Shown here in pieces: positions 40,901-42,500 of a stretch of DNA of 42,500 nucleotides. How positions within the stretch are numbered: the stretch's first letter is position 1; each line of letters opens with the position of its first letter. Under the pieces are notes generated by a model. That model made no database searches. It worked only from the letters and a program-made list of their open reading frames with translations, and had not been told where the DNA came from. A program made the position numbers and the translations under genes. The DNA is from Prorocentrum cordatum (lineage: Eukaryota; Sar; Dinophyceae; Prorocentrales; Prorocentraceae): the NCBI GenBank assembly GCA_963575745.1, contig CAUYUJ010015306.1, positions 162,501-205,000 of the forward strand, read 5' to 3'.

Positions 40901-40969
40901 GATTCCACGGAGGAGACGCCGAAGGATAACGCGTCCAACGAGTCCAACGCTTCCTCTCCCAAAGAGGAG
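1999..40969 (+). CDS. HYOU1: Dispersed gene for an ER Hsp70-like chaperone (HYOU1/GRP170/Lhs1 family), partial, at least ten exons
   Basis: GRP170-type proteins are large Hsp70 relatives of the ER lumen that act as nucleotide exchange factors for BiP and hold unfolded proteins. Ten short plus-strand exons encode, in family order, the last part of the ATPase domain ([11 protein letters not shown], then [17 protein letters not shown]), the beta substrate-binding domain ([68 protein letters not shown]) and an acidic, sequon-rich loop. The many N-X-S/T sites fit a glycosylated ER protein. Phases match at each testable junction; introns start GT, GC or GA and end AG. The start codon, most of the ATPase domain, the C-terminal helical domain and any ER-retention tail lie outside the window. 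A short exon before YPAG, and perhaps one after MSGIIE, is missing. The exon assignments are read by eye from remembered family features, not from an alignment. Confidence 0.85.
2047..2581 (+). other. Intron 1 (GT...AG), 535 bp
   Basis: This intron joins two phase-0 exons. It contains the TA microsatellite near 2119-2159. The remainder is ordinary mixed sequence with no other feature seen. It is among the shortest introns of the gene in this window. Confidence 0.65.
2119..2160. repeat. (TA)n microsatellite
   Basis: About twenty uninterrupted TA units inside intron 1. Open frames across it encode only alternating Tyr-Ile and are not genes. Confidence 0.97.
2582..2667 (+). CDS. HYOU1: HYOU1-like exon 2: ATPase-domain GG-motif strand ([12 protein letters not shown]...)
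   Basis: Twenty-eight codons plus two bases, strongly G/C at third positions. [18 protein letters not shown] is the diagnostic Hsp70/Hsp110 adenosine-binding motif (human HYOU1 VGGATRVPRVQEVLL); the Trp in place of Thr is a difference from the human protein. The acceptor is gcgccag before 2582; an alternative AG two codons upstream is also in frame. The donor is gctcgc at 2668, a GC donor. The exon ends in phase 2, and exon 3 supplies the single completing G. Confidence 0.9.
3860..4260. repeat. Degenerate GAAATCTCC repeat, split by an inverted-repeat element
   Basis: gaaatctcca or close variants recur irregularly at 3867-3990 and again at 4195-4255. The element at 4017-4192 sits between the halves, as if inserted. 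Confidence 0.7.
4017..4192. mobile_element. MITE-like element, 176 bp, 33-bp terminal inverted repeats
   Basis: Arms 4017-4049 and 4160-4192 are inverted copies differing at one base (ccaggcggtggatatgg...). Two further copies of the core motif lie inside in alternating orientation (4073-4090 and 4119-4137), so the element can fold as nested hairpins. No open frame for a transposase. No clear target-site duplication was seen. Confidence 0.85.
4430..4690. repeat. 11-bp G-rich minisatellite (GGGTCGCGGGT)
   Basis: About two dozen units of GGGTCGCGGGT with single-base variants. The length is not a multiple of three, so each plus frame cycles through the same 11-residue Gly/Arg/Val/Trp repeat. The G-rich strand is plus. 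Confidence 0.95.
4696..4880. repeat. (CAA)n-rich tract
   Basis: AAC/ACA/CAA triplets, partly degraded to caaacaaac, directly abutting the 11-bp array. The poly-Asn/Thr frame is not a gene. Confidence 0.95.
6838..7072. repeat. Degenerate TTGCACCACATAGC tandem array, locus 1
   Basis: About fourteen units of 14-17 bp (gcaccacatagcttgcacc variants). A second array of the same motif is at 10926-11090. Confidence 0.9.
7636..7721. repeat. (GAG)n microsatellite
   Basis: Nearly pure GAG triplets with a few GAA/AAC interruptions, followed by purine-rich DNA to about 7780. Confidence 0.97.
7880..7955 (+). CDS. HYOU1: HYOU1-like exon 3: ATPase-domain end ([20 protein letters not shown])
   Basis: One base plus twenty-five codons. 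The leading G completes the Gly of LPLG from exon 2. [18 protein letters not shown] corresponds to the conserved Hsp70/HYOU1 segment NINADEAAAMGAVYQAA, the final helix of the ATPase domain. ANSSSS contains a sequon. GC3 is close to total. The acceptor is gagcgcag before 7880 and the donor is gcgcgc at 7956 (GC). A GGA/CTC triplet inverted repeat starts about 30 bp downstream. Confidence 0.92.
7984..8075. repeat. (GGA)n followed by (CTC)n: triplet inverted repeat
   Basis: About fourteen GGA units, a short spacer (gagttcctctt), then about thirteen CTC units. The two halves are complementary and can form one long hairpin. It lies 30 bp inside intron 3 after exon 3. Confidence 0.95.
8462..8713. 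mobile_element. MITE-like element, 252 bp, about 58-bp terminal inverted repeats
   Basis: The left end shares gacccaagagggggtccagc with the inverted right end, and similarity continues through ggtggtgc to caattg. The interior carries repeated gcaatac/gtattgc motifs. No transposase frame. Flanks show no convincing duplication. Confidence 0.88.
8868..9150. repeat. (GGA)n tract, long
   Basis: GGA/GGAGGAA triplets, nearly perfect from about 8968 to 9090. All long Arg, Gly-Glu or Pro frames here come from this tract. Confidence 0.97.
9889..9955 (+). CDS. HYOU1: HYOU1-like exon 4: first beta strands of the substrate-binding domain ([18 protein letters not shown])
   Basis: Starts in phase 0 after gcgaag and continues SSSSFR of exon 3. 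[18 protein letters not shown] fits the linker and first strands of the substrate-binding domain (human FKVKPFVVRDAVVYPILVEF). There are two possible donors: gtgtcc at 9956, giving an ending after FGRS plus one base, or gtgttc at 9940, ending in phase 0 after AVQ. The next recognised exon starts in phase 2, so neither donor joins it directly and a short exon must lie between. Confidence 0.85.
10545..10620. repeat. TA/TATATG microsatellite
   Basis: Interrupted tatata and atatatac units over about 75 bp. Confidence 0.95.
10668..10920. repeat. 75-bp GC-rich tandem repeat, about three copies
   Basis: The block tcgtctgggcctgaaa is at 10700, 10775 and 10851, giving periods of 75 and 76 bp, separated by gccgcc-rich spacers. 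It is open in several frames because it lacks stops. Confidence 0.92.
10926..11090. repeat. Degenerate TTGCACCACATAGC tandem array, locus 2
   Basis: The same motif as 6838-7072 (gcaccacatagattgcacc), about ten units, starting right after the 75-bp repeats. Confidence 0.88.
11463..11606 (+). mobile_element. MITE-like element copy A, 144 bp, about 25-bp terminal inverted repeats
   Basis: The ends read gtcgtgcctgtccctctaca and, inverted, gtcgggcatgtccccctaca. The AT-rich interior includes aattaaaaaattgtcgaaaa. A second copy in opposite orientation is at 22387-22511. Confidence 0.88.
11862..12247. repeat. Pentamer satellites: TTAGC/ATCTT then (GCATA)n
   Basis: Cttagcttag and catcttagctt units to about 11975, then over fifty gcata/gcaca/gcgca pentamers to 12247. 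Cys/Tyr/Ala/Met frames on the minus strand are artefacts. Confidence 0.95.
12410..14500. repeat. Higher-order satellite of two alternating modules
   Basis: Module 1 is an 11-12 bp unit (gcaatgccaac) that recurs in blocks near 12660-12765, 12850-12910, 13100-13200, 13285-13365, 13625-13740, 13965-14050, 14225-14320 and 14430-14495. Module 2 (ggatcctt, tggagggtttc, cggaggatttcaacaggaat) fills the gaps. Block spacing is about 190-350 bp, so the unit is a degenerate higher-order repeat. The frames over it are chance. Confidence 0.9.
14555..14875. repeat. (GGA)n-rich purine tract
   Basis: GGA/GAA triplets on both sides of a short unique block (14700-14780). Confidence 0.93.
15243..15416 (+). mobile_element. 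MITE-like element, copy 1 (second copy 31921-32085)
   Basis: The left end accccaacccaacccgaagg matches, inverted, the right end cttcgggttgggctggggt. The interior has the palindrome acccgaaattcgggt. The second copy has the same layout: catttccag, a G-run, acatggagccc, acccgaaattcgggt, tggtctgg, ggtagtca. Confidence 0.87.
16150..16245. repeat. (GGA)n tract
   Basis: About thirty GGA units, one interruption (gct), directly joined to the next GGCCTCTTGGGG block. Confidence 0.97.
16246..16810. repeat. GGCCTCTTGGGG-type repeat block
   Basis: The same short-motif family as 1-240, interrupted at 16600-16660 by unique A-rich sequence. A smaller piece follows at 17085-17190. Confidence 0.85.
17563..18174 (+). 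pseudogene. Reverse transcriptase, N-terminal part (RT motifs 0-2 up to motif A)
   Basis: Frame 1 encodes [17 protein letters not shown] (motif 0), then [20 protein letters not shown] (motif 1 with RPIA), then LEPLQVGV and the start of motif A (MLDL). The frame then loses homology at about 18170 and stops at 18297, while motif A continues (NAFNTVDR) in the next frame. One extra base around 18169-18175 accounts for this and keeps the usual spacing between the catalytic Asp and AFN. The frame is open upstream to 17368, but that part is a Val/Leu-rich translation of GTT-rich DNA and is not counted. GC3 is much higher than in the flanks. Confidence 0.85.
18173..20080 (+). pseudogene. Reverse transcriptase, C-terminal part: RT palm, Cys/His knuckle, restriction-like nuclease
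   Basis: Frame 2, 635 codons without a stop. Residues 2-8 finish RT motif A (NAFNTVD). [10 protein letters not shown] is at 49-58, and the catalytic YLDD box at 90-93 is intact. A Cys/His knuckle has C400, C403, H413 and C417/C419. RPAD (480-483) and LDF (from 497), 15 residues apart, fit the PD...D core of restriction-like nucleases, followed near 550 by [14 protein letters not shown], as in related RT families. The frame starts mid-motif, so it is not an independent gene; it depends on the upstream frame, by decay or possibly by programmed frameshifting. The long intact frame suggests a young copy. Confidence 0.88.
20087..20525. repeat. (CTC)n then long pyrimidine-rich stretch
   Basis: CTC units at 20091-20115, then 20160-20525 is almost entirely C/T with isolated G. 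It follows the RT stop and may be the element's 3' end or its flank. The Pro/Ser/Leu frames are artefacts. Confidence 0.85.
20933..21160. repeat. 98-bp tandem repeat, about 2.3 copies
   Basis: gatggcg or gatgacg recurs at 20935, 21033 and 21132; the block ccag(c/t)tgcggctcgggcgcc is shared by the first two units. Confidence 0.88.
21377..21620. mobile_element. MITE-like element, 244 bp, about 52-bp terminal inverted repeats
   Basis: The left end (aggcctcctagatgggg, then gatggggtcggaggatcgcg) matches the inverted right end with a few changes. The interior is made of catcgccgatg units, themselves nearly palindromic. The right end is 130 bp upstream of exon 5. No transposase frame. Confidence 0.88.
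21751..21841 (+). CDS. HYOU1: HYOU1-like exon 5: [20 protein letters not shown] segment
   Basis: One base plus thirty codons with almost every third position G or [17 protein letters not shown] followed by [12 protein letters not shown] corresponds to human HYOU1 MGPYPQRKVITFNRYSHDF, the beta-domain segment with the conserved TFN. The acceptor is cgcagag before 21751, so the exon begins with the third base of a codon (phase 2). The GC donor gcctgc at 21842 leaves phase 0, which exon 6 requires. Other readings of the 3' edge, such as gtgccc at 21851, break the phase. Confidence 0.87.
22035..22235. repeat. (GGA)n-rich tract
   Basis: GGA triplets with GAT/GAC interruptions in two runs. Confidence 0.95.
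22387..22511 (-). mobile_element. MITE-like element copy B, 125 bp (inverted relative to 11463-11606)
   Basis: Terminal repeats gtcgggcatgtccccctaca and, inverted, gtcgggcgtgtctctctacg. Read on the minus strand, the interior follows copy A (tttcaaaaattgtaaaaaa, gtttgaa, cgtccaa). The interior is more diverged than the ends. Confidence 0.88.
22743..22932. repeat. CTC/CTT pyrimidine-rich stretch
   Basis: Repeated ctcctccttctcc and cgcatcacttctcc units. Confidence 0.88.
22933..23274 (+). CDS. Unassigned exon-like open frame, about 114 codons
   Basis: Open between a good acceptor (polypyrimidine tract then catcctcag) and a GT donor (cgtgg/gtgagg). The peptide contains [20 protein letters not shown] and [20 protein letters not shown], which look protein-like and are not repeat-derived. 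It does not match any family I know. It lies in chaperone intron 5, and its entry phase does not fit the exon 5 end, so it is not part of that gene. It could be a decayed mobile-element fragment or chance. Confidence 0.25.
23300..23560. repeat. Degenerate 42-bp tandem repeat
   Basis: About six loose units sharing gattctggcatcggg, cgaatctggcgcaa and variants. Confidence 0.75.
23780..23960. repeat. CTC/CTT/TGC pyrimidine-rich stretch
   Basis: ctcctcctcttcctcc and ctgctcctgctcc units. Confidence 0.9.
25730..25797 (+). CDS. HYOU1: HYOU1-like exon 6: [20 protein letters not shown] segment
   Basis: Twenty-two codons plus two bases. It continues IFEDAG of exon 5 with [20 protein letters not shown], the position of human YGDLGFLGPEDLRVFG. 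The acceptor is cccgaag before 25730 (phase 0). The donor is gtaccc at 25798 after TGG AGC GG (phase 2). Exon 7 begins with the single G that completes this Gly, an independent check on both boundaries. Confidence 0.9.
25798..26586 (+). other. Intron 6 (GT...AG), 789 bp
   Basis: Mixed sequence with pyrimidine-rich patches; no repeat family of this window was seen in it. A short open stretch after an AG at 26057 reads through to 26182 but does not belong to the chaperone chain. Confidence 0.7.
26587..26653 (+). CDS. HYOU1: HYOU1-like exon 7: [22 protein letters not shown] segment
   Basis: One base plus twenty-two codons. The peptide ends [17 protein letters not shown], the beta-domain strand that in human HYOU1 reads KAHFNLDESGVLSLDRVE (hydrophobic-x-L-x-x-SG-hydrophobic pattern). 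It carries an NLT sequon. The acceptor is ttcgctcag before 26587 and the donor is gccttg at 26654 (GC), leaving phase 0. Confidence 0.9.
27040..28410. repeat. GGCCTCTTGGGG-type blocks within a 465-bp duplicated unit
   Basis: Dense short-motif repeats at 27040-27600. Unique spacers then recur about 465 bp apart: agcaacatgcattt (27718) with agcaacatacactt (28181), and cacaacattgaaggccacat (27869) with gtgcaatattcgaggccatat (28336). This indicates a larger, diverged tandem duplication. Confidence 0.75.
28615..29015. repeat. GC-rich degenerate repeats
   Basis: Includes a 65-bp diverged dimer (gcgctggctgggtc near 28755 and 28820) and gcgggcg/gcgtgcg units at 28885-29010. Confidence 0.75.
29100..29680. 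repeat. Degenerate repeat of about 60 bp
   Basis: Units sharing cgcccacttgcg, ttgccatgcgac, gacgagtag. The 185-codon minus-strand frame over it reflects the repeats and is not taken as a gene. Confidence 0.6.
30180..30830. repeat. GT/GTGC microsatellites with gtgtggagccccatgtg minisatellite, locus 1
   Basis: (GT)n and (GCGT)n runs interleaved with gtggagccccatgtgtg units. The same composite occurs at 34455-34980. Confidence 0.93.
31182..31769 (-). CDS. Unassigned minus-strand open frame, 195 codons
   Basis: Non-repetitive sequence open from 31769 to 31182. No family was recognised, and an overlapping plus-strand frame (31290-31718) is also open. It lies in chaperone intron 7. It may be a remnant or chance. 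Confidence 0.2.
   Translation of the reverse strand: MSSIPDLGNRTLYTDAVSGPALKLVQESGSWCIWDGGVCIFAFPQENGGASIIYTPHHPDVVPDPQKSQGLKNSTPLVMYMFQFPMIFLSHGQPIDSCIVLWAPCAKAAYVHELKPNSNETVNVQVKHVLNKREHLGAEETQRLALPIWTFLRQARCTTHKLSARRWPGYAIGDSRYITSMQMCFSDVCEWALCA
31776..31915 (+). repeat. Dispersed repeat, copy 2 (first copy 527-668)
   Basis: Same ordered blocks as 527-668. It is followed after five bases by a copy of the inverted-repeat element at 31921-32085, which the first locus lacks. Confidence 0.85.
31921..32085 (+). mobile_element. MITE-like element, copy 2 (first copy 15243-15416)
   Basis: Aligned by eye along its whole length with copy 1, roughly four fifths identical. It lacks one of two tandem caaattcgggt units present in copy 1. 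It directly follows the dispersed repeat at 31776-31915. Confidence 0.87.
32089..32580. mobile_element. Possible insertion flanked by 15-bp direct repeats
   Basis: gttatcagaacatct occurs exactly at 32089-32103 and 32566-32580. Between them lie a CTC tract (32104-32264), about 265 bp of unique sequence and a second CTC tract (32531-32559). This looks like a target-site duplication around a short non-autonomous element. No RT, transposase or clear pol III box was seen. Confidence 0.5.
32104..32264. repeat. (CTC)n tract
   Basis: CTC triplets with CCC and TTT interruptions. Confidence 0.97.
32690..32750. repeat. (GGA)n tract
   Basis: GGA/GGC triplets followed by purine-rich DNA to about 32850. 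Confidence 0.9.
32953..33255 (-). CDS. Unassigned minus-strand exon-like frame, 100 codons
   Basis: Non-repetitive frame with protein-like composition ([39 protein letters not shown]). No family was recognised. It is open a little upstream to about 33305. It lies antisense in chaperone intron 7. Confidence 0.25.
   Translation of the reverse strand: MSHEITGLSLYQGRLGRKLLREADWEAMQYASASCNDAYDATPRYALLVPNQNSLRCTIREMGVCWPPRAMLCWFKRPLTTEGCRSASKSWSECDSRDVH
33546..33633. repeat. 48-bp tandem duplication
   Basis: Forty bases starting tccaggccttggtgtgg are identical at 33546-33585 and 33594-33633. The second copy is part of the foldback arm at 33585-33847. Confidence 0.95.
33585..33847. mobile_element. 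Foldback/MITE-like element, arms of about 110 bp
   Basis: Left arm (33585-33704) and right arm (33730-33847, inverted) share ctcgcagatc, aggcc, tggaacagcg, ggcgcgaca-tatcgat and ttgtgg-aac in the same order with small indels. The loop is about 25-30 bp. No coding potential. Confidence 0.82.
34455..34980. repeat. GT-rich microsatellite plus gtggagccccatgtg minisatellite, locus 2
   Basis: Same composite as 30180-30830: gtggagctccatgtgcg, tggatccccatgtgcg and long GT/GCGT runs. Confidence 0.92.
35385..35600. repeat. 12-bp GAGATCGATAGT tandem array
   Basis: About eighteen units of gagatcgatNgt. A frame across it encodes Glu-Ile-Asp-x repeats, then Arg-Ser-Ile-x after a one-base shift in phase; not considered a gene. 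Confidence 0.93.
35605..35725. repeat. CGGGAACCC short repeats
   Basis: gggaaccc or ggaactt units at irregular spacing. Confidence 0.8.
36720..36985. repeat. GGCCTCTTGGGG-type repeat block
   Basis: Same family as 1-240, more diverged (gaggcctcttgaggacc, ggggccgtc). Confidence 0.75.
38494..38526 (+). CDS. HYOU1: HYOU1-like exon 8: [11 protein letters not shown]
   Basis: Eleven codons, phase 0 at both ends, between acceptor acgcgcag and GC donor gcttct at 38527. YWVNVTVPK reads as the last beta strand before the acidic loop and contains an NVT sequon. It is very short, so the call depends on its position directly upstream of the sequon-rich exon 9, on matching phase and on the boundary signals. 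Confidence 0.75.
38527..38973 (+). other. Intron 8 (GC...AG), 447 bp
   Basis: The shortest intron of the gene in this window, from gcttct to cttgtcag. Mixed sequence, no repeat seen. Confidence 0.7.
38974..39114 (+). CDS. HYOU1: HYOU1-like exon 9: sequon-rich acidic loop ([14 protein letters not shown]...)
   Basis: Forty-seven codons, phase 0 at both ends. It begins [20 protein letters not shown] and continues into a Glu/Asp/Thr-rich stretch ([19 protein letters not shown]). It has five N-X-S/T sequons. GRP170 proteins carry a long acidic, low-complexity and glycosylated loop at this point. The acceptor is gcttgtcag. The donor is best read as gatccc at 39115, a GA donor, because the next acidic exon resumes in phase 0; the internal gtgacg near 39033 would break the phase. 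Confidence 0.82.
39755..40005. repeat. GGCCGTCTTGG-type repeat block
   Basis: gggccgtcttgggg, gagccctctgcggccgtc and variants; same family as 1-240. Lies in intron 9. Confidence 0.8.
40434..40608. mobile_element. Nested inverted-repeat element, about 175 bp
   Basis: Outer arms tcgagtaggggatcg (40436-40450) and its inverse (40592-40606) are perfect over 15 bp. Inner arms gccgaatct (40516-40524) and its inverse (40549-40557) sit in a longer imperfect pair. Size and nested layout resemble 4017-4192, but the sequence differs. Confidence 0.72.
40901..40969 (+). CDS. HYOU1: HYOU1-like exon 10: second acidic loop exon ([20 protein letters not shown])
   Basis: Twenty-three codons in phase 0: [20 protein letters not shown] followed by KEE, with three more N-X-S/T sequons. 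The EETPK phrase repeats one in exon 9, so the two exons look like internal repeats of the same loop. The acceptor is either ataggag before 40901 or catag before 40898 (one extra Glu). The likely donor is gttgag at 40970; a GA donor at 40976 would add two residues. Confidence 0.75.
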
Positions 40970-42500
40970 GTTGAGGACGGCTCGACCATTGCGTGATTGT
41001 AGAATGCCATGGATTGTTCATGGGCAGAATCCGGTTGAAGTGCGAGTGGCGCATGTATCATTCGCTACAATGTACATTCAAACATCTAATCATTAGAGTT
41101 TGTATGTTGCCGAAGGCGTCTCAAATATGCGTCTGAATCGTTCTCAAGTCAGTGTGAGTTGCAAATGGGTGTTGTCATATTATTGCTTTGACCCCGCGCG
41201 CATGATTACCTGTACATGCTTGCGTCTGCGCCGTCGGAGTGCACTCACGGCCACGCATTAATCTACGTGACAGTTGTACGTACAGCGTGGGGAGGCGGAG
41301 GAGATGAGCGATGACGAGGAGACGTACCGGGGAGGACGGGAAGAGGGGAATGGTGATGAGAGTTCTTCCCATCTCCCCTCACCTCTTCCTCCATCTTCCA
41401 ATCGCTGGCGTCGTCGTTGATATCGTTGTGGGTTAAGCTTTGCTCTCCAGCTGGTTCCTTTTTCATGCAGAGGCCACCACTACCACCACTCCTTCTTCCT
41501 TTCCGCTCCCCGTTTCCCCCCTTTCTCTCCTCCCCCAATCCTCCCGTCTTTCGCACCTCCACCTCCCCTCCGCTCCCCTGCCCAGACGTCCGAATACCTC
41601 CGACGCCACTGTTTTCCGTGACTTGAGCTCTTATCGTCTCGACCATACCCCAGCACCAGCGTTTCCTCACGGGCTGTCTCATGATGTTTTACAGGACCCG
41701 ACACGGGCCTACGAGAGCCAAGATGTTTTGGAAACACCGTTCACCTCGATGTTCTGTCTTGACGAACGTCGGCGCGGATGCCAGGACGAAGCCTCCGTGG
41801 CTTCGCGGGTCTGGCAACTTCGTCGGCAAGGCTTGTACCCTACTTGCGGCGAACGTAGGCTACGCTAGCTCAGAATCTCGCTTTCCTCAGTTCAACGGCC
41901 TGCCGGAGTTGCTCAAGATCCTCTGGCGTGCACATTTGGTTTGAAGTGGTATGTTTGGCGGAGGTCTGAAAGGGTGGTTCAGATGGATTGATTGGATGTG
42001 GTTGACACCGTCCACGTCGACGCTGCTCTTCGAGTTCCGTGCTTCCAGCAGCCGCTTTTGAAATCCGAGTCGGGACATGGATTACGACTTTAGCTGGGTT
42101 CTCTAGAGTTTGAACGCAGTGCCTGGGTTTCTCTTGTCTCTGCAATGCCGAAGTGGGCTCTGCAATGACAGTGGCGCGCAGATGCCCTGATTCTTTGCAG
42201 CGGTATCTCTTCAACAGCGGGATGTCTAAGGTTTGTTTTGAGAGTGGTGTGCAGGAGTGCATAGTACAAACCGAGGGAGCATATGGTCTGGAACCCAGCG
42301 CGTCGAAAACAATATGTTTGAGAAGCCGTTCAGAAGATATAATGTTGCAGCATGGCAGGCCGATGGCGTGCAAGGGCCACGCAGTGTATCTTGGAGGATT
42401 GTCGAGTGATGACGGGACTCCGAGACCTGAGGTAACACGAAGGCGTGGGAAGCAAGAGGGGCATCTGAAATTATTTGCACAGTATCGAATCACGCCAACA
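40970..42500 (+). other. Start of intron 10; no further chaperone exon recognised
   Basis: The C-terminal helical domain of the chaperone would follow but was not found before the window ends. 41470-41600 is C/T-rich. A minus-strand open frame covers 41870-42500 and is listed separately. Confidence 0.5.
41870..42500 (-). CDS. Unassigned minus-strand open frame running off the window, over 207 codons
   Basis: Open from the window end to 41870 in non-repetitive DNA of ordinary composition. The C-terminus (CTPEDLEQLRQAVELRKARF) looks like a real helix, and FRCPSC near the N-terminal end of the visible part resembles the zinc-binding region of retroelement integrases, but no family is certain. 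It is antisense to the chaperone gene. It may be a retroelement fragment. Confidence 0.28.
   Translation of the reverse strand, partial: VGVIRYCANNFRCPSCFPRLRVTSGLGVPSSLDNPPRYTAWPLHAIGLPCCNIISSERLLKHIVFDALGSRPYAPSVCTMHSCTPLSKQTLDIPLLKRYRCKESGHLRATVIAEPTSALQRQEKPRHCVQTLENPAKVVIHVPTRISKAAAGSTELEEQRRRGRCQPHPINPSEPPFQTSAKHTTSNQMCTPEDLEQLRQAVELRKARF

Overview
The window looks like nuclear DNA of a dinoflagellate. The evidence is mixed-GC DNA full of simple and minisatellite repeats, a GC3-rich non-LTR reverse transcriptase of the type common in dinoflagellate genomes, and above all a split gene whose introns begin with GC, GA or GT and end in AG. The species cannot be fixed from sequence alone.

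Main result: the plus strand carries one very dispersed gene for an ER-lumenal Hsp70-like chaperone of the HYOU1/GRP170/Lhs1 (Hsp110-related) family. Ten short exons were found by reading frames against the family: 1999-2046, 2582-2667, 7880-7955, 9889-9955, 21751-21841, 25730-25797, 26587-26653, 38494-38526, 38974-39114 and about 40901-40969. They run in the right order from the end of the ATPase domain ([11 protein letters not shown]), through the beta substrate-binding domain, into an acidic loop rich in N-glycosylation sequons. Reading phases agree at every junction that can be tested. About 0.74 kb of coding sequence is spread over at least 39 kb. The N-terminal ATPase part should lie upstream of the window and the C-terminal helical part downstream. 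One or two short exons inside were not found.

Everything else is intron filling. Intron 4 (about 9.96-21.75 kb) holds a sense-oriented, 5'-truncated reverse transcriptase with a one-base frameshift at RT motif A, a C-terminal Cys/His knuckle and a restriction-like nuclease region (17563-20080). It also holds a 2-kb higher-order satellite (12.4-14.5 kb), pentamer satellites (11.86-12.25 kb) and 75-bp and 98-bp tandem repeats. Across the introns there are at least eight different inverted-repeat (MITE-like or foldback) element families: 4017-4192, 8462-8713, 11463-11606 with 22387-22511, 15243-15416 with 31921-32085, 21377-21620, 33585-33847, 40434-40608, and a foldback arm module used twice (976-1450 and 35217-35872). 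A short-motif repeat based on GGCCTCTTGGGG recurs at about ten places. GGA/CTC triplet tracts, GT-rich minisatellites and an 11-bp G-rich array fill much of the rest.

Most long open frames here are artefacts of repeats that lack stop codons. A few non-repetitive open frames remain unexplained (22933-23274 plus; 31182-31769, 32953-33255 and 41870-42500 minus) and are listed with low confidence.
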